This document shows, piece after piece, positions 16,265 through 26,292 of a stretch of DNA of 64,000 bases; position 1 is the first letter of the stretch; every line of letters begins with the position of its first letter. The stretch is from Gelidibacter sp038243395. Lineage in GTDB: Bacteria; Bacteroidota; Bacteroidia; Flavobacteriales; Flavobacteriaceae. Below the pieces are notes generated by a model. The model had not been told where the DNA came from. It worked only from the letters and a program-made list of their open reading frames with translations, and did no database searches. The translations under genes were made by a program, and so were the position numbers. The stretch is taken from NCBI GenBank assembly GCA_038243395.1, contig JBBSRC010000001.1, positions 42,245-106,244 on the forward strand. The letters run 5' to 3'.

Positions 16265-17428
16265 ATGAAAATACTAATTGAAACCATTCATTCGCCATAT
16301 TCAGGAGACCGTGTAGGAGGAGCTGAGACTTCATTGAGGTTGATTGCTGAAGAAATGTCGAAAAATGGTCACACAATATTTTTTATTACGAAACAGCAGT
16401 CCAAGACAATTTTTGGGTATTCACGAAAGAAAATCAATGGTGTAGAGGTTATAACCTATTCTAAATTTAAATTTGGATTTCTAAATAGAGTTAAGGTTAA
16501 ACAAATAATCCGGAAATTTAAAGCTCGCCATCAAAAGTTTTTAATAAAAAAGAATAATGTAGAGGTAGTGCATACTTATTATAATTTTTCCCTACTGAAC
16601 AAATACGTTAATTTAAAGGAGGAATTAGATTTTAAGTTAATCATTCGTATTGCAGGACTTAAACTTTTTGAGGAAATAAGGGAAATGGGACTTCAACACA
16701 AAGAACATTATGTTGAGTATTTTAATAAAGTTGATTTGTTCAATTTTATTTCGCAAGGTTTATTTGATTTATTTCATTTAAAAATGAAGGAATATGAATT
16801 TAATTTTATTTTTAACAATTATTTTATTAAGGATATTGGAGTGATTTTAAATAAGGAGTTCCAACCAACAGAGTTTATTGTCAGCAAAAAAAAACTGAAT
16901 ATTGTAATGGTGGCTAGATTTTCAGACTATCAAAAACGACAAGATATACTTATCGATGCAATCGCGAAACTAAAGGACCCCAATATTCATTTGACTCTTA
17001 TAGGTGAGGGATCCAACAAAAAACATTTATTAAAGCAGGTTAAGGTACTAAGTATTGAGGATTTCATTTCCTTTAAACCATTCATAAGAAAAGAGGAACT
17101 TTGGAATACCTTAAAAAACTATGATTTATTAGTTCACGCGTGTGACTATGAAGGATTGAGTAAAATAATTATTGAAAGTATGGCATATGGACTGCCTGTA
17201 CTTGCTTCGAATGTATCACCATTAAACACATATATTGAAGATCAACAAAACGGCTTTTTAGTGAGTAATGACGCTGATGCTTGGGCAAGCAGAATAAAAT
17301 GTTTTTATATAGATCAATTGTTACTGTCTAGTGTAGTTGAAAATTCCATAAACTTTATATCAAAAAACTATAATGCAGAAGATAATGTTTTGGTCTATCA
17401 GAATCATTTTGAAGCAACTTTAAATTGA
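16265..17428 (+). CDS. Glycosyltransferase family 4
   Basis: GT-B retaining glycosyltransferase of 387 aa. The N-terminal domain opens with MKILIETIHSPYSGDRVGGAE, the glycine-rich acceptor-side loop. The C-terminal domain shows VARFSDYQKRQDILIDAI, HLTLIGEGSNK and the E-x7-E motif EGLSKIIIESMAYG at about residue 296. It sits in the A/T-rich part of the locus. The sugar specificity cannot be read. Confidence 0.9.
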   Translation: MKILIETIHSPYSGDRVGGAETSLRLIAEEMSKNGHTIFFITKQQSKTIFGYSRKKINGVEVITYSKFKFGFLNRVKVKQIIRKFKARHQKFLIKKNNVEVVHTYYNFSLLNKYVNLKEELDFKLIIRIAGLKLFEEIREMGLQHKEHYVEYFNKVDLFNFISQGLFDLFHLKMKEYEFNFIFNNYFIKDIGVILNKEFQPTEFIVSKKKLNIVMVARFSDYQKRQDILIDAIAKLKDPNIHLTLIGEGSNKKHLLKQVKVLSIEDFISFKPFIRKEELWNTLKNYDLLVHACDYEGLSKIIIESMAYGLPVLASNVSPLNTYIEDQQNGFLVSNDADAWASRIKCFYIDQLLLSSVVENSINFISKNYNAEDNVLVYQNHFEATLN

Positions 17429-17697
17429 TGTTCACTACAAGATGAATTAACAATTAAGATAGTATGTGAATTTTAATTGAGATTGTAATTTAGTTAATGC
17501 TATTTTAAATTAGTTTTTAAAGCATTATAATCAAATGATTACACTTTATCATTGAAGCATTTTTTAATAACAAGAAACTGAGAATGATTAATCGAAGAAA
17601 CAGGAAATCGTTTTATAAGAAAATATTAATAATTCAACCATCACTGAATACGGATCTGTAGATGCAACTAATCAACAAATGATTTTATATTAGTTTT

Positions 17698-18600
17698 ATG
17701 ATAAGACTTTATTATATACATAAATTAAAAAAGAGGATAAAAGCGCAATCCTTTAGAGGGAAGTTTAGGATTGAAAAAATTTTAACAATGATTTCTCCTA
17801 AGATGAGAAATGACATGATTGTTAAAACCATTCATGGTGATAAACTAAAAATTTCACCATTATTAGATAAAGGAATAGAACGAAAACTATATAATCAAGG
17901 TGTTTATGAAGAGGGTACTTTGTATTGCTTTGAGAAAATCCTTAAAAAGGGAGATGTAGTTGTAGATGTTGGAGCAAATATTGGTTTAACTACGATAAGA
18001 GCGTCAAAATTGATTGGGCCTAAAGGAACTATATATGCCATTGAGGCGATGCCATCTACATTTGAAATTCTTAAATTTAATATTCTTTTAAATAAGTTGA
18101 CAAATGTAGTTTGTTTGAATGAGGCACTTGCTGATTATATAGGGAGCACTAAAATTTTTCATAATTTGGAAATCAATCGAGGCTCGGCGTCATTATACTC
18201 TGATAAAAAATTGGGAGGGGTTGAGGTTAAGGTTAATACTTTAGATGCATTTGTAACTACTCAAGGTATAAAAACAATTGATTTCATAAAAATAGACATA
18301 GAAGGTGCTGAATATTCCATGTTAATGGGAGGTAGTAATTTTTTTGAAAATCATAAACCTATTATATGTGTTGAATTTAGTAAAGAAGTGAAAAGTAACT
18401 ATCCGTCAGACTTAATTTTTGATGTTTTAAAACATAATTATTCCTACAGGATCTTTAGACAAATTAGAGGTAAGGAATCAAAATCTAAATTGATAGAAAT
18501 AACAGATTATTCTGAATTGCCAAATCATGATAATCTTTATTGCTTTCAGAAAAATCACTTTCAAACTTTGGATAAGGATTTATTTCTAGATGAATTATAA
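17698..18600 (+). CDS. FkbM-family methyltransferase
   Basis: SAM-dependent O-methyltransferase of 300 aa. Motif I is VVVDVGANIGLTTIRA (about residues 85-100), followed by YAIEAMPSTFEILK and DFIKIDIEGAEYSML, all typical of FkbM proteins that methylate hydroxyls of sugars or other small groups. It stands alone between two A/T-rich gaps of 269 and 83 bases, and the next gene is convergent. A second FkbM gene is at 29132-29839. Methylation can cap a glycan and stop growth, which would fit Wzt-C recognition (inference). Confidence 0.9.
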   Translation: MIRLYYIHKLKKRIKAQSFRGKFRIEKILTMISPKMRNDMIVKTIHGDKLKISPLLDKGIERKLYNQGVYEEGTLYCFEKILKKGDVVVDVGANIGLTTIRASKLIGPKGTIYAIEAMPSTFEILKFNILLNKLTNVVCLNEALADYIGSTKIFHNLEINRGSASLYSDKKLGGVEVKVNTLDAFVTTQGIKTIDFIKIDIEGAEYSMLMGGSNFFENHKPIICVEFSKEVKSNYPSDLIFDVLKHNYSYRIFRQIRGKESKSKLIEITDYSELPNHDNLYCFQKNHFQTLDKDLFLDEL

Positions 18601-18683
18601 AATCAGCTATTATTGTTGCTGTATAATAAACATTTATTGCTAATTAAATAAAACGACTTTTATAGTTAATTGTTGTTAATATT

Positions 18684-19436
18684 TTATATATATCCTTTGA
18701 AATGCTCTAACAACTTATTATTATTATCATTTTGATTATTTATCTTCCACAACGGATCAATATTATGAATCTCGTTTATAAGCTTTATGCCAATGTTCTT
18801 TATAATAATGCGTTCTATATTGTTTTTTGCCAAATTTCCTGTAATCCAAATATCATCAACCATGAAATTACTACTAATTATGTCATCATTGAAAATGTTT
18901 TCGTCAAAGAATTTTATGCGATAAGCGGCTCCCCACGTGCCAGTAATGATATCAACTTTTAATGGTTTTCTCGTAGGCGCTCCAAAATACTTATCGCTCG
19001 AAGAATAATTTAATTTATCTTTTAATATACGACCTCTGTAACCGATAGCCTTGTCTGGATGCTTTTTTGCGTATTTCAATAAGTTATTTAAGAATTTTGG
19101 AGGATAGTATACGTCGTCGTCCACAGTAACAACTAGACATTCCTTATTGTTCCACTCTTGTTTTAGGGTGTAATACAATTTAGTAAAGGGGCCGACATCA
19201 TCGCAAAATTTAATTTCTATTGGCAAATTTTTTATAAAATCCGGTATAATGGTTTCTTGATGGATTCTTTTATAAGTTTTTGGTAACCATAATATAATGC
19301 TATCCGGTTTAAAAGTTTGTTTGCAGATGGATTCTACCATGGGTTTTATTTCTCCGATACGCGAAGGAATCGTGGTAAAACTGACAATTACTTTTATAGG
19401 CTTTTTGTCGAAAATAGCCCTTATTCTATCGATCAT
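18684..19436 (-). CDS. GT-A glycosyltransferase, reverse strand
   Basis: 250-aa putative glycosyltransferase. Seen: VIVSFTTIPSRIGEIKPMVE, SICKQTFKPDSIILWLP, an acidic VTVDDDVYYPP (about residues 103-113) and IITGTWGAAYR. These resemble GT-A enzymes of the GT2/GT32-like group found in polysaccharide loci. It is one of two minus-strand genes in the long plus-strand cluster. A TAAATTTG box on the minus strand (19479-19486) precedes it by about 43 nt, without a clear TTG partner. Likely a separately acquired unit. Confidence 0.75.
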   Translation of the reverse strand: MIDRIRAIFDKKPIKVIVSFTTIPSRIGEIKPMVESICKQTFKPDSIILWLPKTYKRIHQETIIPDFIKNLPIEIKFCDDVGPFTKLYYTLKQEWNNKECLVVTVDDDVYYPPKFLNNLLKYAKKHPDKAIGYRGRILKDKLNYSSSDKYFGAPTRKPLKVDIITGTWGAAYRIKFFDENIFNDDIISSNFMVDDIWITGNLAKNNIERIIIKNIGIKLINEIHNIDPLWKINNQNDNNNKLLEHFKGYI

Positions 19437-19554
19437 TCTTCTAATTTGTAAGTGTGTTCATCTTAAAAGTTAGATTAACAAATTTAATTTAAATTATTGT
19501 TAATCTCTCACTCTTTTAGAATTCCGGAACATTCATAAATATACATTTAGATTT

Positions 19555-19584
19555 TTGTTAAACTCATTAAAGCTTATATATTTG
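19555..19584 (+). promoter_or_regulatory. Internal Bacteroidota-type promoter
   Basis: TTG at 19555-19557, exactly 19 nt, then TATATTTG at 19577-19584. It should start a transcript near 19591 for the gene at 19627, giving the downstream glycosyltransferases their own promoter after the strand flip. Confidence 0.7.
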
Positions 19585-19626
19585 AGATTCATTATAACAT
19601 ATTAAAAACTGTAGTCTACAATTTGC

Positions 19627-20559
19627 ATGGGTCTAAGTATCATTACACCACATTATAACGATTTTGATGGACTAAAACGAATCTACAGTTGTTTAATGGC
19701 GCAGACCAATGTGAATTGGGAGTGGATTATTGTTGATGATTTTTCAGATAAAGCTGTGCTTTTCGGAATTGAAAACTGGAAAAAAGACATTGACGATCAT
19801 AGGATGCGATTTATAGAAAGCACGCATAAGTCTAATGCTTCAGTGTGTAGAAACAAAGGTATTGAGGTCGCATTATTTGATAACTTGGTTTTTTTAGATG
19901 CTGACGACTATATTGCAAATGATTTTGTTGTCAATCGTAATATTAAATTTAAGGAATTTGCAATTTTTCCTAACTTCAATATTGTTGATTCACATGGAAT
20001 AAATATCAAGAGACAGCTAAAAAGTACACAAGGTTTATTAAATAGTTATCTGTCGGCTCAATTTTTATGGCAAACGACATGTGTCCTATGGAATAAGGAG
20101 TTTTTAAAAGAAATCGGAAAATTTGATGAGACCTTGCATCGTTTGCAGGACGTTGAACTATTTATAAGGGCTTTATTTATCAGTACCCGGTTTAAGATTA
20201 TAGACAATAAGGTTGATTTTTATTACTACGCAAAACCCATCAGCCAAAGAATACATATTGTTAAGGAAGCAACTACATCAGTCAATTATCTGATTACAAA
20301 GATAGACGATAATTATGAGTTGAGTTCACAAAAGCATTCATTGATAAAGGGGTATTACTATGCATGTGCAAAAGGCTTACACCGTTCCAGAAACAGAAAC
20401 GAAGTTGACCTTGTCAAGGAAAGTCTTAAGTTGTTTTTTAAAAAGAATTTTATAAATGCGTTCGAATATATAATTGGATATATATTTCTGTTTCTATACC
20501 AATACCATATAATTTCAAATTCTTTATTTTTAAGGTTAAACAGATATTTTTTTAAATAG
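19627..20559 (+). CDS. Glycosyltransferase family 2
   Basis: 310-aa GT2 protein: LSIITPHYNDFDGLKRIYSC, NWEWIIVDDFSD, ASVCRNKGIE and metal-binding FLDADDY at about residues 91-97. LHRLQDVELFIRAL matches the ED-type catalytic-base region of GT2 enzymes. The C-terminus is hydrophobic and aromatic. It is the first gene after a strong promoter match. About 116 bases of A/T-rich DNA separate it from the next GT2 gene. Confidence 0.88.
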   Translation: MGLSIITPHYNDFDGLKRIYSCLMAQTNVNWEWIIVDDFSDKAVLFGIENWKKDIDDHRMRFIESTHKSNASVCRNKGIEVALFDNLVFLDADDYIANDFVVNRNIKFKEFAIFPNFNIVDSHGINIKRQLKSTQGLLNSYLSAQFLWQTTCVLWNKEFLKEIGKFDETLHRLQDVELFIRALFISTRFKIIDNKVDFYYYAKPISQRIHIVKEATTSVNYLITKIDDNYELSSQKHSLIKGYYYACAKGLHRSRNRNEVDLVKESLKLFFKKNFINAFEYIIGYIFLFLYQYHIISNSLFLRLNRYFFK

Positions 20560-20675
20560 GATAGCTTCAATATGACATGTAAACTACGTAATTCTTCTAA
20601 CTTCCTTATTTTTATTATCCTATGTTACGGTAAGCTTCTTAATGCTTTATATAGAAATCCTATTAATGCCCACCT

Positions 20676-21593
20676 ATGACAAAAGTTTCTGTTATATTAC
20701 CTATTTACAATGGCGCAAAAACGCTTTCAATAACTATGGAAAGTTTGGTGGCGCAAACCTATAATGATTTTGAAGTTGTAGCCTGTATTGATGGTAGTAC
20801 CGATGATTCCGAACATATTTTAAAACAATATGCCTTAAAATTTAATAAACTCACTATCCTCAAGAATAAAATTAATAGAGGGCTGGGACCAACAATGAAC
20901 AGGTTAGTTAGCAAAGCTAAAGGAGAATATATCGCTATAGCTGAACAGGATGACTATTATTATCCTGAGCGATTGCAATTGCAAGTCGAAATGTTAGATA
21001 AAGACCCAGCGATAGGACTGGTGTCTGGCATAGCAGAGTTTTGGGATGGCGTGCATGTAAATGGTAAATTTCCGGGAATTTTAGTTCATGGCAAACAATA
21101 TCCTAAAGATGTTGAGATGTTTATGTTGAATTATAAACATCAAATAAAAGTGGTAAATAGCTGTATGATGTTTCGGAAATCCGTTCATATAGATAACGGT
21201 TTGTACTTTACCCAACATTATCCTAGTATAAGTGTTGATTGGACTTATATTTTGAGATTTTCGCTTCTTTCAGAAATCTATGGGTTAAATCAAGTATTGG
21301 TGCGTTTGGATCGTCGTCCTGAAAGAAATTCAGTCACTTCGAATAAACCTAAACAGTTTAAAGCCACTAGAGAATTATTACGGGCTTTTGCCTATGAATA
21401 TCCACTTATCATAAAGAATGAAGATTATAACTATGCCATGAGAACCCAATATATAATGGAAATTAATTCAAAACCTGGAATAGCATATCTCATATCTTGG
21501 CTGCATTATTATGTAAAATATCCTTTTGAAAAGCGCTATATGGAGAGCATAAAAAAAAGACTATTGATGAAAAAGAAAATTTATTTTAACTGA
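20676..21593 (+). CDS. Glycosyltransferase family 2
   Basis: 305-aa GT2 protein: VSVILPIYNGAKTLSITMES, VAQTYNDFEVVACIDGSTDD, RGLGPTMNRLVSKAKGEY and the metal site AEQDDYYYPERL at about residues 88-99. The middle has a Cys/Met-rich acceptor region (VVNSCMMFRKS). The next gene, a methyltransferase, starts 4 nt after the stop, so the two are likely cotranslated and act on the same product. Confidence 0.9.
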   Translation: MTKVSVILPIYNGAKTLSITMESLVAQTYNDFEVVACIDGSTDDSEHILKQYALKFNKLTILKNKINRGLGPTMNRLVSKAKGEYIAIAEQDDYYYPERLQLQVEMLDKDPAIGLVSGIAEFWDGVHVNGKFPGILVHGKQYPKDVEMFMLNYKHQIKVVNSCMMFRKSVHIDNGLYFTQHYPSISVDWTYILRFSLLSEIYGLNQVLVRLDRRPERNSVTSNKPKQFKATRELLRAFAYEYPLIIKNEDYNYAMRTQYIMEINSKPGIAYLISWLHYYVKYPFEKRYMESIKKRLLMKKKIYFN

Positions 21594-21597
21594 AATC

Positions 21598-22371
21598 ATG
21601 AATTTTTTAAAGCAATATGTTGTCGGTTTACTTGATATCTATCGGAAAGGCAAAAAAATTCATTTAGATGATTATTTTAAAAAAACTGATCAATTATCTA
21701 CTTTAGAGAATTTGAAAACTCCGAGACGAACTTATATCATCAATTATTTCATATCATTAATAGATGCTCAATATTATTTGGAAATTGGCGTGAGAGACCC
21801 TAGTAAAAATTTTAATAGAATTCAATGTAAAACCAAGTTTTCTGTAGATCCAGGTATTGAGTTCGAGGATAATCCTGTGGATTTTAAAATGACTTCAGAC
21901 GTGTTTTTTAAAAAGTTGAAGGATAACGAGTTGAAAATCAAATCTGATATTAAGTTTGATGTTATTTTCATTGACGGTTTGCATGTATCTAATCAAGTTG
22001 AAAGGGATATACTTAATAGTCTTGATTTTTTAAATGAAAATGGAGTTATAATTTTACATGATTGTAATCCTCCTTCAGAGTTTCATCAAAGAGAGCAATA
22101 TAACTTTATGAATTCTCCTGCCAGATCTTTCTGGAATGGAACTACTTGGAAAGCATTTTACAAAGCTAGACATCATAGTGATTTGTTTTCCTTGTGCTTT
22201 GATTGTGATTGGGGAGTAGGTGTCATATCTGAAAAACAGTATCCTTTATTTAATAACATAAACAGCAAAATCCAAAACGAATTTTATGAGTTTTCAGTTT
22301 TAAATGAATTTAGAGTTGAGCACTTAAACTTGGCTTCTTTCGAACAATGGACAGCATCTATAAAAAAATAA
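21598..22371 (+). CDS. Class I SAM-dependent methyltransferase-like protein
   Basis: 257-aa protein resembling the Methyltransf_24 group often found in O-antigen and lipopolysaccharide loci. Seen: YYLEIGVRDPSKNFNRI (motif I), FSVDPGIEF (motif II-like), KFDVIFIDGLHVSNQVERDI and NGVIILHDCNPPSEF. The target is presumably a sugar hydroxyl or a pendant group. It is tightly packed: 4 nt after the GT2 gene and overlapping the next GT4 gene by 25 nt. Confidence 0.8.
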   Translation: MNFLKQYVVGLLDIYRKGKKIHLDDYFKKTDQLSTLENLKTPRRTYIINYFISLIDAQYYLEIGVRDPSKNFNRIQCKTKFSVDPGIEFEDNPVDFKMTSDVFFKKLKDNELKIKSDIKFDVIFIDGLHVSNQVERDILNSLDFLNENGVIILHDCNPPSEFHQREQYNFMNSPARSFWNGTTWKAFYKARHHSDLFSLCFDCDWGVGVISEKQYPLFNNINSKIQNEFYEFSVLNEFRVEHLNLASFEQWTASIKK

Positions 22372-23450
22372 AAATCCTTTATACCATTCCAAATTTCAAT
22401 ACTGCAGGTAGTGGTAAGGTTCTTTATGATTTGGTAAAAGGTTTAGACAAGGAACGTTTTGAAGTATCCATTGTGTGTAATCATGATAAAGGATCATTAT
22501 TTCAAGAGGTCAAAACACTGGGTATACCAATTTATCTCGTTAATACGACAGTTTCTTTACGTCCATATTACACCTTGTTTTTCAGATTAAGACTCTTTAA
22601 AAATTTTGTTAGAAACCATGAATTTGACATTGTCCATTCTTGGCATTATAGTAGTGATTGGACAGAAGCTTTAGCTGTGCGCTTAATAGGTGTCAAGTGG
22701 TTATATACCAAAAAAGCCATGGGTTTTAATCATATACATTGGATAATCAGAAGCTATCTGGCTAATTTTGTTATTACTATAAATAACGAAATGCGTGCTT
22801 ATTTTCCATACAAAAAACAACAAGCATTAATTCCGTTGGGAATAGATACGGATTATTATAACGCGAAGCTTTTTAATAACCAAAGACTTAAGGATGATGG
22901 AAAGTTTCACATCATAACGGTGGCTAATTTAGTGCCTGTAAAGGGAATTGAGGTGTTACTTAAGGCATTGAAGTTTATTAATAATAAAAATATAACGCTA
23001 ACCATCGTTGGGGACAATAGGAGTCCTTATGGGGATTCATTGGCAAAAATGGCCATAGAATTAAAACTTGATCAACAAGTTGTATTTCTTGGTAAGCAGG
23101 CGGACGTAAGGCCTTTTATCGCTCAAGCAGATCTTTATATAATTCCAACACTCGATGAAGGTAGAAAAGAAGGAAGGCCAATGGCTTTGGTGGAAGCAAT
23201 GACTATGGCTGTTCCGGTATTAGGTTCAAATATTTCTGGGATTAGCTATGTTTTAAAAGATTTTCCAGAGTTGCTGTTTCCTGCATCGGATATCAAGGAA
23301 TTGTCTGCGAAAATTGAGACACTTTATAACAAAGATTCTAATGAACGTGTGTTATTAGGTAAAGCATTACGCACTTATTGCGAAACACATTTTTCAATGG
23401 AAACTTTTATAAACGCACATGAACTTTTATATTTAAAACTTACTAAATAG
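22347..23450 (+). CDS. Glycosyltransferase family 4
   Basis: 367-aa GT-B enzyme. The N-terminal domain has KILYTIPNFNTAGSGKVLYD, and the hinge region reads VANLVPVKGIEVLLKAL. LTIVGDN and the E-x7-E motif in EGRPMALVEAMTM (about residue 277) complete the GT4 signature. It begins inside the last 25 nt of the methyltransferase gene and ends 12 nt before the broken asparagine-synthase-like gene, so all are in one transcript. Confidence 0.9.
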   Translation: MDSIYKKIKILYTIPNFNTAGSGKVLYDLVKGLDKERFEVSIVCNHDKGSLFQEVKTLGIPIYLVNTTVSLRPYYTLFFRLRLFKNFVRNHEFDIVHSWHYSSDWTEALAVRLIGVKWLYTKKAMGFNHIHWIIRSYLANFVITINNEMRAYFPYKKQQALIPLGIDTDYYNAKLFNNQRLKDDGKFHIITVANLVPVKGIEVLLKALKFINNKNITLTIVGDNRSPYGDSLAKMAIELKLDQQVVFLGKQADVRPFIAQADLYIIPTLDEGRKEGRPMALVEAMTMAVPVLGSNISGISYVLKDFPELLFPASDIKELSAKIETLYNKDSNERVLLGKALRTYCETHFSMETFINAHELLYLKLTK

Positions 23451-23462
23451 ACGACCTGTCAA

Positions 23463-24837
23463 ATGGAAATTACTACGGATATTATCCCAACTCATAACTA
23501 TTTTTTTGGCGAAAAGAAAACGTTGGATTTAGAGGCGATTTGTGTTTTTGCTGCCGTAGGTTTTTTTTTAGAACAGGATACGTATTATAAAGAACAAAAA
23601 GTTTTAAAGTCTGCAACCACATATGAATTAGATGTTAAGACGCAGACGGTTTTAAAGGCGACGCCTTATTTCAAATGGCATTATACGCCTAAGGAACGCC
23701 CTTTTGATGTGATTGTGGATGAGTTTACAGATTTGTTTGAAACCATAGTTAAAGAGCAGTCCATTGGAAAGAAAGTTATTTTGCCTTTATCTGGAGGTTT
23801 GGATAGTAGGACTCAGGCGATAGCCTTGAAACATTTGGGAATAGACACACATGCTTATTGTTATGCATTTACAGGAGGTCATGACGAAACAGTTTATGGA
23901 AGAAAAATAGCTGAAGGCTGTGATTTTCCTTATCAAGCTTTTAAAATTCCCGAGGGTTATTTATGGGATGTAATAGAACCATTATCAGCAATGCTTAGCG
24001 GTTATTCTGAATTTACCCACCCGAGACAAATGGCCATTTTTGATGCGTTCGATACTATGGGGGATGTGTTTAGTTTGGGGCATTGGGGCGATGTGCTTTT
24101 TGATGATATGGGTGTGCCTGATGATTTGTCATTTGAGGCTCAAGTGGATCATATCTTAAAAATATTGGTTAAAAAGGGGCTGGGATATTGCTGATGCTTT
24201 ATGGAAATCCTGGAAGTTAGAAGGCGACTTTAAATCCTATCTAAAAGCTCGGGTGAGTCGATTGTTAAAGGAGATAGCCATTCCCGAAAATGCCAATGCA
24301 CAGATTCGTGCTTTTAAAAGTTTGTGCTGGGCACCGCGATGGACCTCTGTGAATTTAGTTGTTTTTGAAGCTATAAAACCTATTGAACTTCCGTATTACG
24401 ATGCGCGGATGTGCGAGTTTATTTGTGGTATCCCCGAACGTTATCTGGCAGGAAGACAAATACAGATAGCATACATTAAAAAACGCATGCCAGAATTGGC
24501 TAAATTGACTTGGGAAGCGCAACGTCCGTTTAATTTATATAACTATAGATATAATAAAGTTCCTTGGAACTTGCCGTATCGCGTATTAAATAAAATAAAA
24601 CGACTTACAAATAATCAACCCTATATTCAGAGGAATTGGGAACTCCAGTTTTTAGGAGAAACAAATGAGGAAGCACTAAAAAAATGGTTATTTGAGACCC
24701 CTAGTTTTGATGACTTGGTTGAAAAAGGTGTTAGGGAACAGATTTATAAGTTGTTTAAAGAAGAGGATGCTGTTTTTTATTCGCATCCCGTGAGCATGTT
24801 GTTGACCTTGGCGGTGTTTGCTGAGAAGAGTTTGTAA
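23463..24837 (+). pseudogene. Asparagine-synthase-like gene broken by a single-base frameshift
   Basis: The two open parts (23463-24194 and from about 24180 to 24837) join into one ~457-aa protein if one base is dropped at the A5G4 run 24171-24179. The downstream frame then continues GWDIADALWKSWKLEGD. The PP-loop LPLSGGLDSRTQA (about residue 108), GHWGDVLFDDMG and the C-terminal ELPYYDARMCEFICGIPERY match the synthetase domain of asparagine synthase. The N-terminal part is short and lacks the Cys2 of a glutaminase, so ammonia could not come from glutamine in the usual way. In such loci these proteins are thought to amidate or aminoacylate sugars. It may be dead, phase-variable or a sequencing error. 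Confidence 0.8.
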
Positions 24838-24882
24838 TTTAATGAGGTTTTAATGGTACAGCATCATTGTAATGATGTTAAT

Positions 24883-24930
24883 CATTGCGAGCCTGCCTGC
24901 CGGCAGGGAGCGCAGCGACGTGGTAATCTG
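24883..24930. repeat. REP-like palindromic repeat (half unit)
   Basis: ATTGCGAG, a CCTGCCGGCAGG palindrome, then GCGCAGCGACGTGGTAATCT form a single arm of the ATTGCGAG...GTGGCAATCT repeat. A two-armed version lies at 32731-32817. The rest of the 24838-25119 gap has no gene. Confidence 0.65.
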
Positions 24931-25119
24931 TAAGTTGTTATGGCGACATTCATGAGGTTGGTTCGTCATCCGCACTCGCTAATACGTCTTTTTTTATTTA
25001 TTCTCTCCTTTCTCAGCCTTTGCGCCTCCTGAGGCTTTGCGAGAATCTCTTAAGCCTCAACTTTACCTTCAAATTAGTTATTTTCCCAAAGATTATTACC
25101 TTTAGATTCTAAAACATGC

Positions 25120-26292
25120 TTGTTGAAAAAAGCCTTAAAAATCGCTATATATTCGGGAGAAATCCCAAGTACCACATTTATTGAACGCCTTATAACTGGT
25201 GTTGCTGATTCGGGGACGGATGTTGTTCTTTTTGGGGCTTTACATAAGCAACCTATTTATAACTCTCGGGTTAAAGTTGTCGGTTACAGACCTACGCGAT
25301 TATCTAAATTTTGGTATTTATTTCGCTTTACCGTGTTGTTGACTTTATATAAGCGAAAGGAAAAAAAACGTTTGGATAGGTATTTAAAACAACAGCACAC
25401 TACCGATTTATACACCAAAGTGAAATACTATCCTGTATTGTGGTATGAGCCTGATGTGTTCCATATACAATGGGCTAAAGGATTGGCTGATTGGATGTGG
25501 ATACAGGATTTTGGAATGAAATTGGTTTTGAGTTTGCGTGGGGCGCATATTAATTATTCGCCGATTTCAGATTTAGAATTGGCAGAAATGTATAGGCAAA
25601 ACTTCCCTAAAGTTGATGGGTTTCATGCCGTGTCGGATGCCATGGCACTTGAGGCACTTAAATATGGTGCCAACAAGGATGCTATTCGGGTCATAAAAAG
25701 TGGTTTAAATTTGGAGGAATTTATCTTTAAACTTAAAGGATTTGATTCAAACACGCCTTTAAATATTGTATCAGTTGGAAGGGATCATTGGAAAAAAGAT
25801 TACCGCTCGGCTTTAGATGCCATGTTGATATTAAAACGAAAGGAAGTTCCATTTCAGTATCATATTATTGGTATCTCAGAAAATGAAGCTTTAGTGTTTC
25901 AGCGTGCACAACTTGATCTAGAAAAAGAGGTAGTTTTTATCGACGCTATGCCTTTCAATAGGATCAAAAAAGCCATGCAACAAGCGGATGTGTTGTTATT
26001 GCCAAGTGTAGAGGAAGGGATTGCCAATGTGGTTTTAGAAGCTATGGCTTTGGGAACTTTAGTGATTAGTACGGATTGTGGCGGGATGGCAGAGGTTGTG
26101 ATTCCGAACCAGACGGGGTTTTTAGTGCCGGTTCGGGATGCACATGCTATGGCCATGACTTTGGTGGAGGTGTCTCAATTATCTTTGGAGGATTATCAGG
26201 GAATTACTAAAAAGGCTAGGCTCTTTGTGGAGAGGAATCATTCGGAAGAGCAGATGGTGGAGGGGATGATGGAGGTTTATGGAAGCCCCTAA
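25120..26292 (+). CDS. Glycosyltransferase family 4
   Basis: 390-aa GT-B enzyme: KIAIYSGEIPSTTFIERLI at the N-terminus, FHIQWAKGLADWM, SLRGAHINYSP, and SVGRDHWKKDYRSALDAM in the C-terminal domain. The E-x7-E site is in EEGIANVVLEAMALG (about residue 298). TTG at 25120 or the next codon is the start; the nearby ATG is out of frame. It looks related to the gene at 26595 (shared WKK-type hinge and LRGAH / FRGFD segments). Confidence 0.9.
   Translation: MLKKALKIAIYSGEIPSTTFIERLITGVADSGTDVVLFGALHKQPIYNSRVKVVGYRPTRLSKFWYLFRFTVLLTLYKRKEKKRLDRYLKQQHTTDLYTKVKYYPVLWYEPDVFHIQWAKGLADWMWIQDFGMKLVLSLRGAHINYSPISDLELAEMYRQNFPKVDGFHAVSDAMALEALKYGANKDAIRVIKSGLNLEEFIFKLKGFDSNTPLNIVSVGRDHWKKDYRSALDAMLILKRKEVPFQYHIIGISENEALVFQRAQLDLEKEVVFIDAMPFNRIKKAMQQADVLLLPSVEEGIANVVLEAMALGTLVISTDCGGMAEVVIPNQTGFLVPVRDAHAMAMTLVEVSQLSLEDYQGITKKARLFVERNHSEEQMVEGMMEVYGSP

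Noticed and set aside
24171..24180. Programmed -1 frameshift in the asparagine-synthase-like gene
   Set aside because: The A-rich run resembles a slippery site, but the downstream frame needs +1 (or -2), and no stimulating structure is evident.
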